Counted from the stretch's first letter, positions 54,253 through 63,491 are shown. The stretch is 64,000 nt of DNA from Synechocystis sp. PCC 7509 (GCF_000332075.2 NZ_ALVU02000001.1:1445193-1509192); one strand, 5' to 3'. Made by a program: numbers and translations. The notes: a model not told the origin generated them from the letters alone.

Positions 54253-55053
54253 TTATAGTAGAGAATCCATAAGACTCATTACCCGAATAGCATCAGATAA
54301 ATTGGCTTGGAGGGCAAGATGTTCTAATAATCCCTTCAGAGCAATTAACTTAAAACTGCTTTCTACAGAACATTGGGCGATCGCTTCGGCAGCAGGTAAA
54401 TAACCAATTGCCCCTAAATCCGTTAAAGCTACCCGACGTAACTTGACATCGCTACCCTTTAGTGCATCAACTAGACGTTGTCCGTAGACATCATTTTGAG
54501 TCAGTTGGTACAGAGCGCGTAAGGCGGCGTACTGTACTTTGACTACAGGCTGGTTTAGGAAGCTTTCAATTAGTGGCACGGTTTCTGTTGCGCCCAAACT
54601 GCCCAAGGCTTCGATTACAGCTTCACAAGGCTCTAGTGAGTGAGGTCTTCCGGTAACTTGCTTTGTTGCTTCTGTTCCACTATTTAGTAGCAATTTTAAA
54701 GCGGGGATAGCCGTAGTAGCGCCGAGCATTTCCAACGATTGAGCAGCAGCTTCGCGCACGTAGAAGTCAGAACATTCCAAAGCTTGAATTAAGCTATCAA
54801 TAGCGCTTTTATCCTCCAATTTGCCCAACGCTCTAGCCGCATTGCGACGCAAGGGGTAGTCTCCAAGCTCGGTGCGGTGATCTTCGTCAGCTAAGGCAAC
54901 AATTAAAGCGTCTACGGCTGCTTTTGTGCGGATGCGAAATTTTCCCAACCACCAAGCGGCATAGTAACGCAGACTCAAGTCTTCTTGCTGCAAAGAGGCG
55001 ATCGCACTTTCCTCGGTCAACGGCGTTACGGTTTCAGGACTAGAATCCACCAT
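54253..55053 (-). CDS. cpcE: phycocyanin alpha phycocyanobilin lyase subunit CpcE
   Basis: A 266-residue HEAT-repeat protein with SLRYYAAWWLGKFRIRTKAAVDALIVALADEDHRTE near the start, PLRRNAARALGKLEDKSAIDSLIQAL and further repeats. It is the partner of CpcF in the E/F-type bilin lyase for CpcA Cys84. It sits between cpcD and cpcF with gaps of 7 and 11 bp, so it is firmly in the operon. Confidence 0.92.
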   Translation of the reverse strand: MVDSSPETVTPLTEESAIASLQQEDLSLRYYAAWWLGKFRIRTKAAVDALIVALADEDHRTELGDYPLRRNAARALGKLEDKSAIDSLIQALECSDFYVREAAAQSLEMLGATTAIPALKLLLNSGTEATKQVTGRPHSLEPCEAVIEALGSLGATETVPLIESFLNQPVVKVQYAALRALYQLTQNDVYGQRLVDALKGSDVKLRRVALTDLGAIGYLPAAEAIAQCSVESSFKLIALKGLLEHLALQANLSDAIRVMSLMDSLL

Positions 55054-55060
55054 CGGAGCT

Positions 55061-55309
55061 TTAGCTTTTAGCAGACTCGCTAGTTAAAGATTCTATATTC
55101 ACAATTTTGCCGCCTAAACGAGTAATTCTTTGCATTTCCTCATTCATGCGGCTGTATGGCACGGTAACAAATACGCTACCACTGCGCCGAATACCATGAT
55201 TATTTTTGTCTGTTTCTTCGTTTTGCTTTAAGCCCGTAACTTCGTAACGAAATACCCGACTAGCAGAGGAAGAAATACCGCCAGTCCCGACGATTGTTTG
55301 ACCGAACAT
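55061..55309 (-). CDS. cpcD: phycobilisome small rod-capping linker CpcD
   Basis: An 82-residue capping linker that ends phycocyanin rods. It is one CpcD domain: MFGQTIVGTGGISSSASRVFRYEVTGLKQ, then SVFVTVPYSRMNEEMQRITRLGGKIVNIESL. It follows a longer CpcD paralogue after 17 bp; sequence similarity shows the pair arose by duplication. This copy, next to cpcE, has the usual length. Confidence 0.94.
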   Translation of the reverse strand: MFGQTIVGTGGISSSASRVFRYEVTGLKQNEETDKNNHGIRRSGSVFVTVPYSRMNEEMQRITRLGGKIVNIESLTSESAKS

Positions 55310-55326
55310 TGTGTTAGCTCCTATAG

Positions 55327-55662
55327 TTATTTTGCTTTTTCTTGAGCGCCGGTCGCTTTACTTTTACCTTTAGCTTCAAGGTTTTGATTAGCGGTGGCCG
55401 CTTCAGTTTTTGCTTGACTATTGCTATCTTCTAGTGTCAACGGTTTAATGCTAACGATTTTGCCGCCCATGCGGTTGATGCGGTGCATTTCTTCATTCAT
55501 GCGATTGTATGGCACGGTAATGTAAAAGCTGCCACTCTCACGAATCGGATAGCTGAGTTGGTCTGATTCGTAGGTTTGACGCATTCCCTCAACTTCGTAG
55601 CGGAACATCCGATTTTCGGCTCCACTAAGCCTGCTACTACCAAGTGCAGTTTGACCAAACAT
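55327..55662 (-). CDS. cpcD: CpcD paralogue with charged C-terminal extension
   Basis: The first about 75 residues are a CpcD capping domain (MFGQTALGSSRLSGAENRMFRYEVEGMRQ; FYITVPYNRMNEEMHRINRMGGKIVSIKPL). An extra 33 or so residues follow, rich in Ala, Lys, Gln and Glu and apparently disordered. Ordinary CpcD is about 80 residues. The tail may contact another rod, thylakoid or accessory protein. It lies between cpcC and the standard cpcD. Confidence 0.88.
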   Translation of the reverse strand: MFGQTALGSSRLSGAENRMFRYEVEGMRQTYESDQLSYPIRESGSFYITVPYNRMNEEMHRINRMGGKIVSIKPLTLEDSNSQAKTEAATANQNLEAKGKSKATGAQEKAK

Positions 55663-55691
55663 CTATTATTGCTCCTGTAAATTAATAAATA

Positions 55692-55735
55692 GCTGTTAGC
55701 TCTTAGTTGAATTAAATTCTCCAATTGCTAACAGC
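55692..55735 (-). promoter_or_regulatory. intercistronic hairpin between cpcC and the first cpcD
   Basis: A perfect 9-bp stem, GCTGTTAGC (55692-55700) with GCTAACAGC (55727-55735), and a 26-base loop in the 80-bp gap. No T-run follows, so it looks more like a message-processing or protective structure than a terminator. Confidence 0.55.
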
Positions 55736-55742
55736 CTACAGC

Positions 55743-56624
55743 TTAAGCTGGTGTAACGCTGACGATTCTGCCGCCTTTTCTGACGATTTCTTGGTACTTT
55801 TGCGATAGTCGCTCGTAGGGAACCATAATTGCTGTAGCACTACGGCGCACGTAAGGATAGCCTGGTTGCAAAATTCCTGTTACTTCAATTCTGAACATCC
55901 GTCCGCTTTCTTGGGGAGTCCCGCCCAAAGCTTTAGCCGAAGCGGAGTCTTGAGGAATAGAGCCGCCATGTCTCCAACTTGAGCCGCCACCAGAAGGCTT
56001 AACGATTGTCCCGGCTTTGTTTTGACCGAGTTCACGCGTTAACCTAGGAGACTTTCCGCCGACAGATCCGCGATCGCTACTAGCATAACCTCGATACAAC
56101 CGAAACATTCTAGTAAAGCCTACGGTTCTAACTCCCGCATCTACCATAAATCCGGTGTAGTAAGGAACAACGCTATTGCCAAACTTTTGCTCGTATTCGA
56201 TGCTGTCAATGTAAGAATCAATATCTACATCGTAGCCTTGCTCCTCGCACTGCCCAGTATGAATTGCCCATTCAGCTTCATCGTAAGGAGCGCGACCTAA
56301 AAGGTGCTTAAAATTGACTTCAACAAAACGTTGATTTGAATTGGGGTAGAAAAATTTATTTTTGTATAACTCAGATTTGGCTACCGCCCGGACAAATTCG
56401 CGTACTGTAATGCTTCCTTGTCTTAGTAACGATTCTGCCGAAACTAGGCGCTCGGATTTCATGATATAGTCGTTACCCAATACCTGACGGTAAACGGCTC
56501 GAATTACCGTTTGTAAGTCGCTCTCTGTCCAATCTGGTCGCAATTCAATTCGTGAAGAAGCATCGAACGCAGAAAGCCCAAGCGATCCTGCGGCTGCTAA
56601 AGTGTTCACCATTAAAGCGCTCAT
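55743..56624 (-). CDS. cpcC: phycocyanin rod linker CpcC
   Basis: A 293-residue rod linker joining phycocyanin hexamers. The N-terminal linker domain (about 20-180) has [41 protein letters not shown] and [28 protein letters not shown] Gly/Ser linker (about 195-235) leads to a C-terminal CpcD-like domain (about 238-292; [42 protein letters not shown]). Only one cpcC is present here. A hairpin separates it from cpcA. Confidence 0.94.
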   Translation of the reverse strand: MSALMVNTLAAAGSLGLSAFDASSRIELRPDWTESDLQTVIRAVYRQVLGNDYIMKSERLVSAESLLRQGSITVREFVRAVAKSELYKNKFFYPNSNQRFVEVNFKHLLGRAPYDEAEWAIHTGQCEEQGYDVDIDSYIDSIEYEQKFGNSVVPYYTGFMVDAGVRTVGFTRMFRLYRGYASSDRGSVGGKSPRLTRELGQNKAGTIVKPSGGGSSWRHGGSIPQDSASAKALGGTPQESGRMFRIEVTGILQPGYPYVRRSATAIMVPYERLSQKYQEIVRKGGRIVSVTPA

Positions 56625-56678
56625 AAACCGTCCCTATGCTGTTATTTAGATTTTTATAATGAGGCTCTTGAAAAACAA

Positions 56679-56749
56679 TGCCCGGAAAAATTAGTAACTG
56701 TTAGCAACAATATCTCTCGTGCGCCAACACTCACTTATTCTTCCGGGCA
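56679..56749 (-). terminator. attenuating stem-loop between cpcA and cpcC
   Basis: TTCCGGGCA at 56741-56749 pairs perfectly with TGCCCGGAA at 56679-56687 (9 bp, GC-rich core) around a 53-base loop. On the minus strand it is followed by TTGTTTTTC. A partial terminator or processing stop here is how cpcBA can be made in excess of linkers and lyases. Read-through is required for the rest of the operon. Confidence 0.65.
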
Positions 56750-56762
56750 AACTACTCTAAAA

Positions 56763-57251
56763 CTAGCTTAGGGCGCTAATTGCGTAGTCGATGTAGGTGT
56801 TGGTTTGGTTGGCTTCTTGTCCGCTCATACCATGATTTGCTTTGATGTGGTTCAAAGCTTCGATGTACCAGCTAGGAGATAGCTCGAAAGAACGGTTGAT
56901 TTCATCCAATCCAGCAATTAGATACTCATCCATTGGTCCTGTACCACCAGCAATTAGGCAGTAAGTAATCATCCGCAAGTAGTGACCAATGTCACGAGCG
57001 CACTTAGCTTTACCGCGTGAATCGGAGGAGTACTGAGGCCCTTGCATTTGGGTGGTGTAGGGGAATTTTTGGTAAACTGCGTTTGCAGCACCGTCAATTA
57101 GCTTTTGAGCGCTTTGTGTCAAACCACGCGCTGCATTTAAGCCAGCGTTAGCTTGAGCAAATCTACCATTAGCTGCTTGTAATTCAGTATTGCCCAAAAA
57201 ACGTCCTTGGGTATCAGCAGAGGCGATCGCTTCGGTAATTGGTGTTTTCAT
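56763..57251 (-). CDS. cpcA: C-phycocyanin alpha subunit
   Basis: A 162-residue light-harvesting protein, the usual length. The bilin attaches at Cys84 in [19 protein letters not shown], placed by CpcE/CpcF. The ending [12 protein letters not shown] is standard. It follows cpcB by 69 bp. It assembles with CpcB into trimers and hexamers of phycobilisome rods. Identity as phycocyanin rather than phycoerythrocyanin rests on the downstream cpcEF genes and overall sequence. Confidence 0.96.
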   Translation of the reverse strand: MKTPITEAIASADTQGRFLGNTELQAANGRFAQANAGLNAARGLTQSAQKLIDGAANAVYQKFPYTTQMQGPQYSSDSRGKAKCARDIGHYLRMITYCLIAGGTGPMDEYLIAGLDEINRSFELSPSWYIEALNHIKANHGMSGQEANQTNTYIDYAISALS

Positions 57252-57320
57252 TTTTTAGATTTCTCCTTTAAACTTGTTTTGCAATTTTTTTTCAAGTATT
57301 TGACTTAACTAAATCGTTAG

Positions 57321-57845
57321 TTAAGCAACAGAAGATGCAGCGCGGTCGAAGTAGCTTGCTAATTCAGACATAATTGCACTGCAATCGCCTTGAACAATAC
57401 CGGAAGCTTTGGCATCATTAGCGATGTTGATGGCGATATCTTTCATTTTTTGTACGCCAGAAGCAGTTGAACCGCCGGGTACGCCCAATGCTTGGTAAGT
57501 TTCGCGCAAGCCATTTAGGCAGCGATCGTCTAGTACACTAGCGTCACCAGCCATTAGTGCGTAGGTAACGTAACGTAAGATAATTTCCATGTCGCGCAGA
57601 CAAGCTGCCATACGACGGTTGGTGTAAGCGTTTCCGCCTGGTTGGATTAGTTGAGGCTGATCTTCAAACAAAGCGCGAGCAGCGTCAGAAACGATGCTAG
57701 AAGCATTTGTGCTGATCCGGTTTACTGCGTCAATACGCTTGTTGCCTTCTTTAACCATATTTGACAGCGCATCAAACTGATTGCCGCTCAAAAATTCACC
57801 TTTTGAATCAGCCTGAGAAACTACCTTAGCGAATGCGTCTAACAT
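57321..57845 (-). CDS. cpcB: C-phycocyanin beta subunit
   Basis: A 174-residue subunit, two more than the common 172. The bilin sites are Cys82 ([17 protein letters not shown]) and Cys155 ([11 protein letters not shown]; Cys153 in standard numbering, the shift coming from extra residues in NDAKASG). Asn72, methylated in most species by CpcM, is present in GGNAYTNRR. It is the first gene of the cpc operon with a 517-bp upstream region. Confidence 0.96.
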   Translation of the reverse strand: MLDAFAKVVSQADSKGEFLSGNQFDALSNMVKEGNKRIDAVNRISTNASSIVSDAARALFEDQPQLIQPGGNAYTNRRMAACLRDMEIILRYVTYALMAGDASVLDDRCLNGLRETYQALGVPGGSTASGVQKMKDIAINIANDAKASGIVQGDCSAIMSELASYFDRAASSVA

Positions 57846-58362
57846 GAACTCAATTCTCCTAATTGCTTAACTTTTGAGTGCAGTTTTGCTAAAAAGCGAA
57901 AATGTTGGATAGATAGAACAGACACAAAAAACATTTTATTCAAGTCGCCGATCGTTTTTTCTCTTAGTTCCTTTTAAAGTTTTAAACTTTAAAAGCGAGA
58001 AATCTGAGAAATTTCTTTTTTATATGAGAAATGAGCGAACTTGACTAAATCATGGCTTTGGCTGTTGTTTATCCTCTCTAGGTTATGTTTATACAATGCT
58101 GTTGCGACCATGTTTATTACAAATTATTAATGCTAAATTTTGACGGATTTTAGCAGCCGTCTTCACCTAATAATCAGGGTTTCCAGCTTTTACTTATCTA
58201 ATTTATTGTTACAAAACTTAGTAGTATTTATACTTATACAAAGTTTGTTGAGACGCTTAATATTATTTTTATAATTGACCAAATGCAGTCCTAAAGAGAG
58301 ATTCAGACAAAATGAGAATACTAAAATAAATAATTATGTAAAGTTACATAACAAAAATATTT
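57846..58362 (-). promoter_or_regulatory. 517-bp upstream/leader region of the cpc operon
   Basis: No gene is present. Close to cpcB lies a near-perfect AT-rich palindrome, CTTTTAAAG (57971-57979) with CTTTAAAAG (57986-57994), in what would be a long 5' leader, plus an adjacent AGAAAT/ATTTCT pair. Farther up (about 58200-58290) the DNA is AT-rich with TATAAA-like words. A promoter position cannot be fixed by eye. Long leaders are normal for cpc operons. Confidence 0.5.
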
Positions 58363-59307
58363 CTAAATATTGCTGATAATTGCGGAAGTTCTACGGCGTA
58401 GAACCTCTAAAAGAGTCAAAAATGCTGTGGGTAGGGGTGCAGTAACTGAAATAAAGTCGCTAGTTACAGGATGGATCAGTTGAAGTTTCCAAGCGTGGAG
58501 AACTTGACCAGGGAGATTTACGCCGATATTTTTACCAGAACTATAGAGGGGATCGTTAACAATAGGATGTCCGATATAAGCACTATGAACGCGAATTTGA
58601 TGGGTGCGCCCAGTTTCTAGCTGAAAGTGCATCAAGGTGTAGTTGTCTAGCCTTTCGATAATTTCCCAATGGGTAATAGCATTGCGCCCACCTTTTTCGA
58701 TGGGGACAACTGCCATTTTTTTGCGGTCTACGGGGTGGCGACCAACGGGAAGGTCAATTTTGCCCTTTGGGGTAGCTGGAACGCCGTAGACAACGCCTAA
58801 ATAGTCTCTCCGGGCTGTTTTAGCTTTCAGTTGGGCTTGCAAGTGTTGTTGAGCAAAATCTGTTTTGGCGATCGCAATTGCGCCTGTTGTGTCTTTATCT
58901 AAACGGTGGACAATTCCCGGACGTTGTACGCCACCTATTCCCGGTAAATTGGGACAGTGAGCTAAAAGAGCGTTTACTAGCGTTCCGTCAGGATGACCGG
59001 GAGCGGGATGAACGACTAAACCCGCAGGCTTATTGACAATTAGCAAAGCATCATCTTCATAGAGAATATCTAGGGGGATGTTTTCAGCTTTGAGGTCTAG
59101 AGGTTGGACATCGGGAATTTGGATTAAAATGTGATCGCCTTTTTGGACGGTAGCTTTTTTAGAAAGGCAGATTTTGCCATTAACTTGAACGTTTCCTTCA
59201 GCAATTAGCTGTTGGAGACGAGAACGAGATAAATCGCTGAGATTTTGGGCAAGATAAAGGTCTAATCTTTCGCCATTTTCTTCAATTTGCAAACTAATTT
59301 CTATCAC
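58363..59307 (-). CDS. rluD: RluA-family 23S rRNA pseudouridine synthase (RluD-like)
   Basis: A 314-residue enzyme with an N-terminal S4 RNA-binding domain (about 15-75; DLSRSRLQQLIAEGNVQVNG) and the catalytic motif VHRLDKDTTGAI (about 134-145, Asp is the nucleophile), then HQIRVHSAYIGHPIVNDPLY. Length and S4 domain favour RluD (helix 69 uridines). It overlaps the Uma2 gene upstream by 4 bp (ATGA), so the two are coupled. Confidence 0.9.
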   Translation of the reverse strand: MIEISLQIEENGERLDLYLAQNLSDLSRSRLQQLIAEGNVQVNGKICLSKKATVQKGDHILIQIPDVQPLDLKAENIPLDILYEDDALLIVNKPAGLVVHPAPGHPDGTLVNALLAHCPNLPGIGGVQRPGIVHRLDKDTTGAIAIAKTDFAQQHLQAQLKAKTARRDYLGVVYGVPATPKGKIDLPVGRHPVDRKKMAVVPIEKGGRNAITHWEIIERLDNYTLMHFQLETGRTHQIRVHSAYIGHPIVNDPLYSSGKNIGVNLPGQVLHAWKLQLIHPVTSDFISVTAPLPTAFLTLLEVLRRRTSAIISNI

Positions 59308-59975
59308 AGGTTTTCTAGATCAATTCCTCGTTCTTGAAGCAAAGCGCGGAGAGCTTGCAATTGAGTTTCGGCTTGTTCGGCTCGTTGTTGGGCTTGTTGT
59401 CTTTGCTGTTCTACTTCTAGATAACTAAGAAATGGTTGACCATCAGGGCGATAAATTTTTAGTTCGCTTGCAGACAATTCAAATCTTATGCCTAAACGCG
59501 GACTTACCCAACCAGCTACTTGTTCGATAGCTTCTAGTTCGTCTTTAGAGCGCAGCCAAAGCAACAATTTGTTACTATCTGGGTCATAAAGATAGTATTC
59601 TCCTACCCCGTAGCGTTGATAAAATCGGTGTTTGTTATTCATCTCCTTAGTGGTATTTCCAGGGGAGAGAATTTCAAAAACTACTTGAGGAGCAATGTTA
59701 TCTTCTTGCCATTGTTGATAAGAACCGCGTTCACCTTTTGGTCTACCAAAAGCAACCATTACATCGGGAGCAACTCTAAGCTTATTATTGCCTTCAACGG
59801 GATACCAAAGTAAATCGCCAGCTACAAACACATTGGCATCGTTCGCTAATAGCAAATCCAAGTTTTTTTTAATTAGTACAATTAATTCAAATTCCTTGGT
59901 ATTGTCTGCCATCGGTTGCCCGTCACTGTCGGGGTAAATGATATCTTTTTGAGTGACAGATTCGGAGGCTACCAT
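59304..59975 (-). CDS. Uma2 family (DUF820) protein with C-terminal coiled coil
   Basis: A 223-residue protein of the Uma2 family. The domain (about 10-175) has DLLWYPVEGNNKLRVAPDVMVAFGRPKGERGSYQQW and APQVVFEILSPGNTTKEMNNKHRFYQRYGVGEYYLYDPD. A Gln/Glu-rich coiled coil follows (about 185-220), common in this family. It is translationally coupled to rluD, probably by chance of location. Function is unknown. Confidence 0.88.
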   Translation of the reverse strand: MVASESVTQKDIIYPDSDGQPMADNTKEFELIVLIKKNLDLLLANDANVFVAGDLLWYPVEGNNKLRVAPDVMVAFGRPKGERGSYQQWQEDNIAPQVVFEILSPGNTTKEMNNKHRFYQRYGVGEYYLYDPDSNKLLLWLRSKDELEAIEQVAGWVSPRLGIRFELSASELKIYRPDGQPFLSYLEVEQQRQQAQQRAEQAETQLQALRALLQERGIDLENL

Positions 59976-60044
59976 TGCTGTTATCTCAATTATTGAGGGT
60001 TATGTTATTGATTTTAACTGCTTACTTGGCGACCAAAGTAAAAA

Positions 60045-60821
60045 TTACATAATTGGGCGATAGCTAGGCAAAATATGATGTAAGTTTACAACTTCCCCAA
60101 TAACTGCGATCGCCGGGGCGCTAAATTGAGATATTTCTACTTGCTTGACAATTGTCGTTAACGTCCCGATTAATTCTTCTTGCTCAATTCTCGTACCCCA
60201 ACGCACTAAAGCAATGGGAGTATTGGCGCTTAATCCAGCTAATTGCAACTGCTCGACAATATGGGCTAAATTGTGAATTCCCATGTAAACGACAATCGTT
60301 TCTGAACCATGAGCGATCGCCCTCCATTTGACGATTGGGCGGTACTTCCCTGCGCCTTCATGCCCGGTCACAAAGGTGACTGAGGAGCTATAGTCTCGAT
60401 GGGTTAAAGGTATACCTGCGTAGGCTGGGGCGGCAATTCCTGACGTTACACCAGGCACAACTTCTACTTTTATTCCAGCTTTTACTAAGTCTGCCATTTC
60501 TTCGCCACCGCGCCCAAATACAAACGGATCGCCGCCTTTTAAACGTACTACTACCGCGTTATTTTGGGCTTTAGCTATTAATAATTGCGTAATTTCATCT
60601 TGACTTAAAGAATGACGACCCCGACGCTTTCCGGCATCTAGTTTTTCTGCTTGAGGATTAATCATTTGCAAAATTGCCGCACTAACCAAAGCATCATAAA
60701 CTACGACATCGGCACACTCTAATAATCCTTTACCTTTGAGTGTAAATAGTCCTGGATCTCCTGGGCCTGCACCTACTAAATAAACTTTACCTAAACACTT
60801 TTTAACTGTGTTATCGTTCAT
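60045..60821 (-). CDS. cobA: uroporphyrinogen-III C-methyltransferase
   Basis: SAM-dependent enzyme converting uroporphyrinogen III to precorrin-2, first step to siroheme and cobalamin. It has VYLVGAGPGDPGLFTLKG (about 12-29), VVYDALV, RLKGGDPFVFGRGGEE (about 97-112) and VPGVTSGIAAPAYAGIPLTHR. At 258 residues it is a single-domain enzyme, unlike CysG. Its start overlaps the stop of the sirohydrochlorin chelatase gene by one base (TAATG), so methylation and metal insertion are coupled. Confidence 0.95.
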   Translation of the reverse strand: MNDNTVKKCLGKVYLVGAGPGDPGLFTLKGKGLLECADVVVYDALVSAAILQMINPQAEKLDAGKRRGRHSLSQDEITQLLIAKAQNNAVVVRLKGGDPFVFGRGGEEMADLVKAGIKVEVVPGVTSGIAAPAYAGIPLTHRDYSSSVTFVTGHEGAGKYRPIVKWRAIAHGSETIVVYMGIHNLAHIVEQLQLAGLSANTPIALVRWGTRIEQEELIGTLTTIVKQVEISQFSAPAIAVIGEVVNLHHILPSYRPIM

Positions 60822-61606
60822 TACTCAATTAAATTAATAATTAAATTTGCAAGTTCTGTACTAGCGCCTAATGGTTCTACTAATTGAACATTTATACCTG
60901 GGAATTTGAGTTTTAGTTCGTTAACCTTAGCCAGTATTGCATCAGTAATACCACCTGCAAATAAAAAGTATGGCACAATTCCAATTTTTTTATAGCCATT
61001 ACTCTTTAACTTTTCTACCTGTGTCTCTAAGCTTGGCGAAATCGCCCAGTAAGCAGAAGATGCGCCTATTTTACGGGCAATTTCTTCAATAGGGGCTTTA
61101 GAACTAGGGCGACGGCTACCATGAGCAATTAAAATCCAGGCTTCGGCGGTAGTATTTGCCATTTGTTTTTTTAATAACTCAATTAAGCCTGGTTGAGTAC
61201 CTAAATGAGTTTTCAACTCTATAGTTACTTTTGGGTTGCTTATTTGCCGCGCTTTTGCCACTTCCTGGGGTATATCTTCCATGACATGAACCCCAGAAAG
61301 CAGAAATAAGGGTAAAACTTGTAATTTGTCGTATCCACAAGCTAAAGCGCGATCGCATTTTTGTTTAATCTGTGCGTGTAAAGGGAGCGGATCTAGCTCT
61401 AAGTAGGCTACATCTACTAAGGGTTCTAGAATTGCGATCGCACTGGTGGCATTTTTATAGGGGTACTTGCCTTTGTGGGCATCCTCTAACTTATGCTGAT
61501 AAATTAGTTTGGCTAGTTGCTCCATCGCCATTTGAGGACGCGGATCTCGGCTTCCATGAGCTACTAACAAATAGGCTGAAGGCATTGGGTAAGTATTTAG
61601 TTGCAA
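60821..61606 (-). CDS. sirB: sirohydrochlorin chelatase (CbiX/SirB family)
   Basis: A 261-residue class II chelatase with two half-repeats, each starting with the metal-site motif: LLVAHGSRDPRPQMAMEQL (about 13-31) and ILIAHGSRRPSSKAPIEEI (about 157-175). LPLFLLSGVHVMEDIP and VPYFLFAGGITDAI are the paired second motifs. It inserts Fe (siroheme) or Co into sirohydrochlorin. It lies directly before cobA in one transcript. Confidence 0.9.
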   Translation of the reverse strand: MQLNTYPMPSAYLLVAHGSRDPRPQMAMEQLAKLIYQHKLEDAHKGKYPYKNATSAIAILEPLVDVAYLELDPLPLHAQIKQKCDRALACGYDKLQVLPLFLLSGVHVMEDIPQEVAKARQISNPKVTIELKTHLGTQPGLIELLKKQMANTTAEAWILIAHGSRRPSSKAPIEEIARKIGASSAYWAISPSLETQVEKLKSNGYKKIGIVPYFLFAGGITDAILAKVNELKLKFPGINVQLVEPLGASTELANLIINLIE

Positions 61607-61672
61607 CTACTTGTACTTATTTTATTAACATAGGCGATCGCATTTTACTTTATCTGTATATTTTGCTGCATC

Positions 61673-62053
61673 TTATTGTTGTTCGGCAGAATAAGTATAA
61701 AAGTTTTGCATTACTCCAAGTGTTTTAAAGCGATACAGAGGCACAACAGAAGTAATTGATATGTTAGTGCGATAAATACTAAACAAGATAAAATTTTGTC
61801 TTTGCGTACTGCGAACAATAATTTGCTGTATCTGCGGGCGATTGGAGTCAATTAAGGAGGCGCAAGAGCCTTGAACTAGAGTTTCAAAGGCTTTGGGTAC
61901 TTGAGTGCAAACATCATTTTTTAAGTAAGTAGTAAGTTGTTCTACTGCATATTCTTCATAGGTTGCGGAATCTGGATTAGTTATCGCCATAGCTGTTACT
62001 ACTCCAGCTAAAACAAATAAACCAATGGATGCAAGCGGTTTTAAGCTTTTCAT
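61673..62053 (-). CDS. DUF4359 domain-containing exported protein
   Basis: A 126-residue protein with an N-terminal hydrophobic signal/anchor (about 5-25). DUF4359 traits are AITNPDSATYEEYAVEQLT (about 23-41), a Cys pair (NDVCTQVP and GSCASLI) and SVVPLYRFKTLGVMQNFYTY at the C-terminus. The function is unknown. It lies 66 bp after the glycosyltransferase gene and 66 bp before sirB on the same strand. Confidence 0.75.
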   Translation of the reverse strand: MKSLKPLASIGLFVLAGVVTAMAITNPDSATYEEYAVEQLTTYLKNDVCTQVPKAFETLVQGSCASLIDSNRPQIQQIIVRSTQRQNFILFSIYRTNISITSVVPLYRFKTLGVMQNFYTYSAEQQ

Positions 62054-62119
62054 TTCTAAATAATTTTCATTATTTATTTTTGATATTAATTCATCTGTGC
62101 CTACTACACACTGATCTAG

Positions 62120-62794
62120 TTATCTTTGATACCATGTAGCAATTTTATTAGGGGAAATACCAGTAAGGTAAGCAATAATTGCTACTTGATTAATGAAAAT
62201 AGTCTGAATAATTCCCAACTTTTGCCAGCGCCTTTTTGAAGTGACAACGGGAGTAGAAATAATTGCAATTTGTCCTCTGCGTCGCAAACGACAAATTAGC
62301 TCAAAATCCTCCATAATTGGCAAATTAGCAAAACCACCTAATTTGTGAAATAGTTTGGCATCAAGGAATATAGCTTGATCTCCATAGGGTAACGCAAAAA
62401 TGCGCGATCGCACATTTACAGCTATTTCAACTAATCTTAGCCTCCGCAAAGAACTATCAATTCTCAATGCAAACGCACCCGCCGCAATTTTTCTAGCAAT
62501 TGCTTGATGAACCATAGTATCAAATTGTCTCGGCAAACGAGTATCGGCGTGCAAAAATAATAAAATCTCTCCGGTGGCGACTTGTGCGCCTAAGTTCATT
62601 TGCTGGGCGCGATTAGCACAATTAGAGAGCAAAACCTTAACTCCCAAGGCTTGCGCTATTTGTACTGTATTGTCTTGGCTACCACCATCAACAACAATTA
62701 CCTCTGCATTTTTTGTACTGGCGAGGGTATCGGCAATATTTTCGGCTTCATTTAAAACCGGAATAATTACAGAAATACGAGTAGGATGGGTCAA
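62120..62794 (-). CDS. family 2 glycosyltransferase, TIGR04283 (arsenosugar-type)
   Basis: A 224-residue GT-A fold glycosyltransferase with ISVIIPVLNEAENIADTLAS (about 8-27), AEVIVVDGGSQDNTVQIAQ (about 30-48), LFLHADTRLP with the DxD-like metal site (about 79-88) and MEDFELICRLRRRG (about 161-174). This short form matches TIGR04283 enzymes linked to arsenosugar synthesis, though no ars genes are next to it. A general lipid- or sugar-linked role remains possible. Confidence 0.82.
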   Translation of the reverse strand: MTHPTRISVIIPVLNEAENIADTLASTKNAEVIVVDGGSQDNTVQIAQALGVKVLLSNCANRAQQMNLGAQVATGEILLFLHADTRLPRQFDTMVHQAIARKIAAGAFALRIDSSLRRLRLVEIAVNVRSRIFALPYGDQAIFLDAKLFHKLGGFANLPIMEDFELICRLRRRGQIAIISTPVVTSKRRWQKLGIIQTIFINQVAIIAYLTGISPNKIATWYQR

Positions 62795-63038
62795 AATCTA
62801 GTTATTATCGCCAGGAAAACGGAACAATTTTACAGGAAATGTAGTCAACAATAACAAAAATTGTCATCGGTCAAATCATCGATCGTAAGTATATTAGCTA
62901 GAGAGACTGAGTTAGAATAGTTCTCAGTACAAAGAGTAGTGAAAAGTCTTTATTTGACTTTAAGCAAATAGCGTTGACGATCGCTTCTTATCCTACAACA
63001 CAAGATTAAAGGCTTTTTAAGTCTGTTTTTTACTCATC

Positions 63039-63491
63039 ATGCTTACCCAACATCGCTTGCCTGTAAGTCTGTCTCTAGTCTCCACAGACCTACCTCTGTG
63101 GTCAGTTGTAGAAACTTTTGCAACACTATATCAAAAAACCTGTGAGCAGTTCCATATAGTCTTACATGAACCACCTTTGCAGCATCTAGAAGTAGCTACT
63201 CCCCGTTTGCTGTGGCTAGATATTTCCCCTCATCGAGTGACTATGAGTATGCAAGCAAGTGGAAAAGTAAGTTATCGTCATTCATGGCAACAAGGGACTT
63301 ATGGCTATAGCTATTATTGGCTGCAAAGTCAGTCGTTCAAACCTCAAGAACAACTGCGATTGCGAAATTTTACTTGTAATTTAAAACTTGTAGGGCGGAC
63401 AATACCCGAAAATTTGCGCTTGGAATATGAGTTGTGGTCGGAAAAAGTGCAAATGGGACGCTATACATTGAATTTAGATATTCATCATTAA
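63039..63491 (+). CDS. conserved hypothetical cyanobacterial protein
   Basis: A 150-residue soluble protein of no family that I recognise. It is rich in aromatic residues in the middle (YRHSWQQGTYGYSYYWLQSQSF, about 79-100) and ends in predicted beta strands (FTCNLKLVGRTIPENLRLEYELWSEKVQMGRYTLNLDI). No signal peptide, membrane segment or catalytic motif is seen. It precedes the multicopper oxidase gene by 104 bp on the same strand. Confidence 0.65.
   Translation: MLTQHRLPVSLSLVSTDLPLWSVVETFATLYQKTCEQFHIVLHEPPLQHLEVATPRLLWLDISPHRVTMSMQASGKVSYRHSWQQGTYGYSYYWLQSQSFKPQEQLRLRNFTCNLKLVGRTIPENLRLEYELWSEKVQMGRYTLNLDIHH

Noticed and set aside
53621-55053. PecE/PecF phycoviolobilin lyase-isomerase
   Set aside because: No pecA/pecB genes are present and the order is that of cpcDEFG, so CpcE/CpcF is the better call.
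58200-58300. Specific -35/-10 promoter for the cpc operon
   Set aside because: Several TATAAA-like words occur in AT-rich DNA, but none has a convincing -35 at 16-18 bp, so no promoter was assigned.
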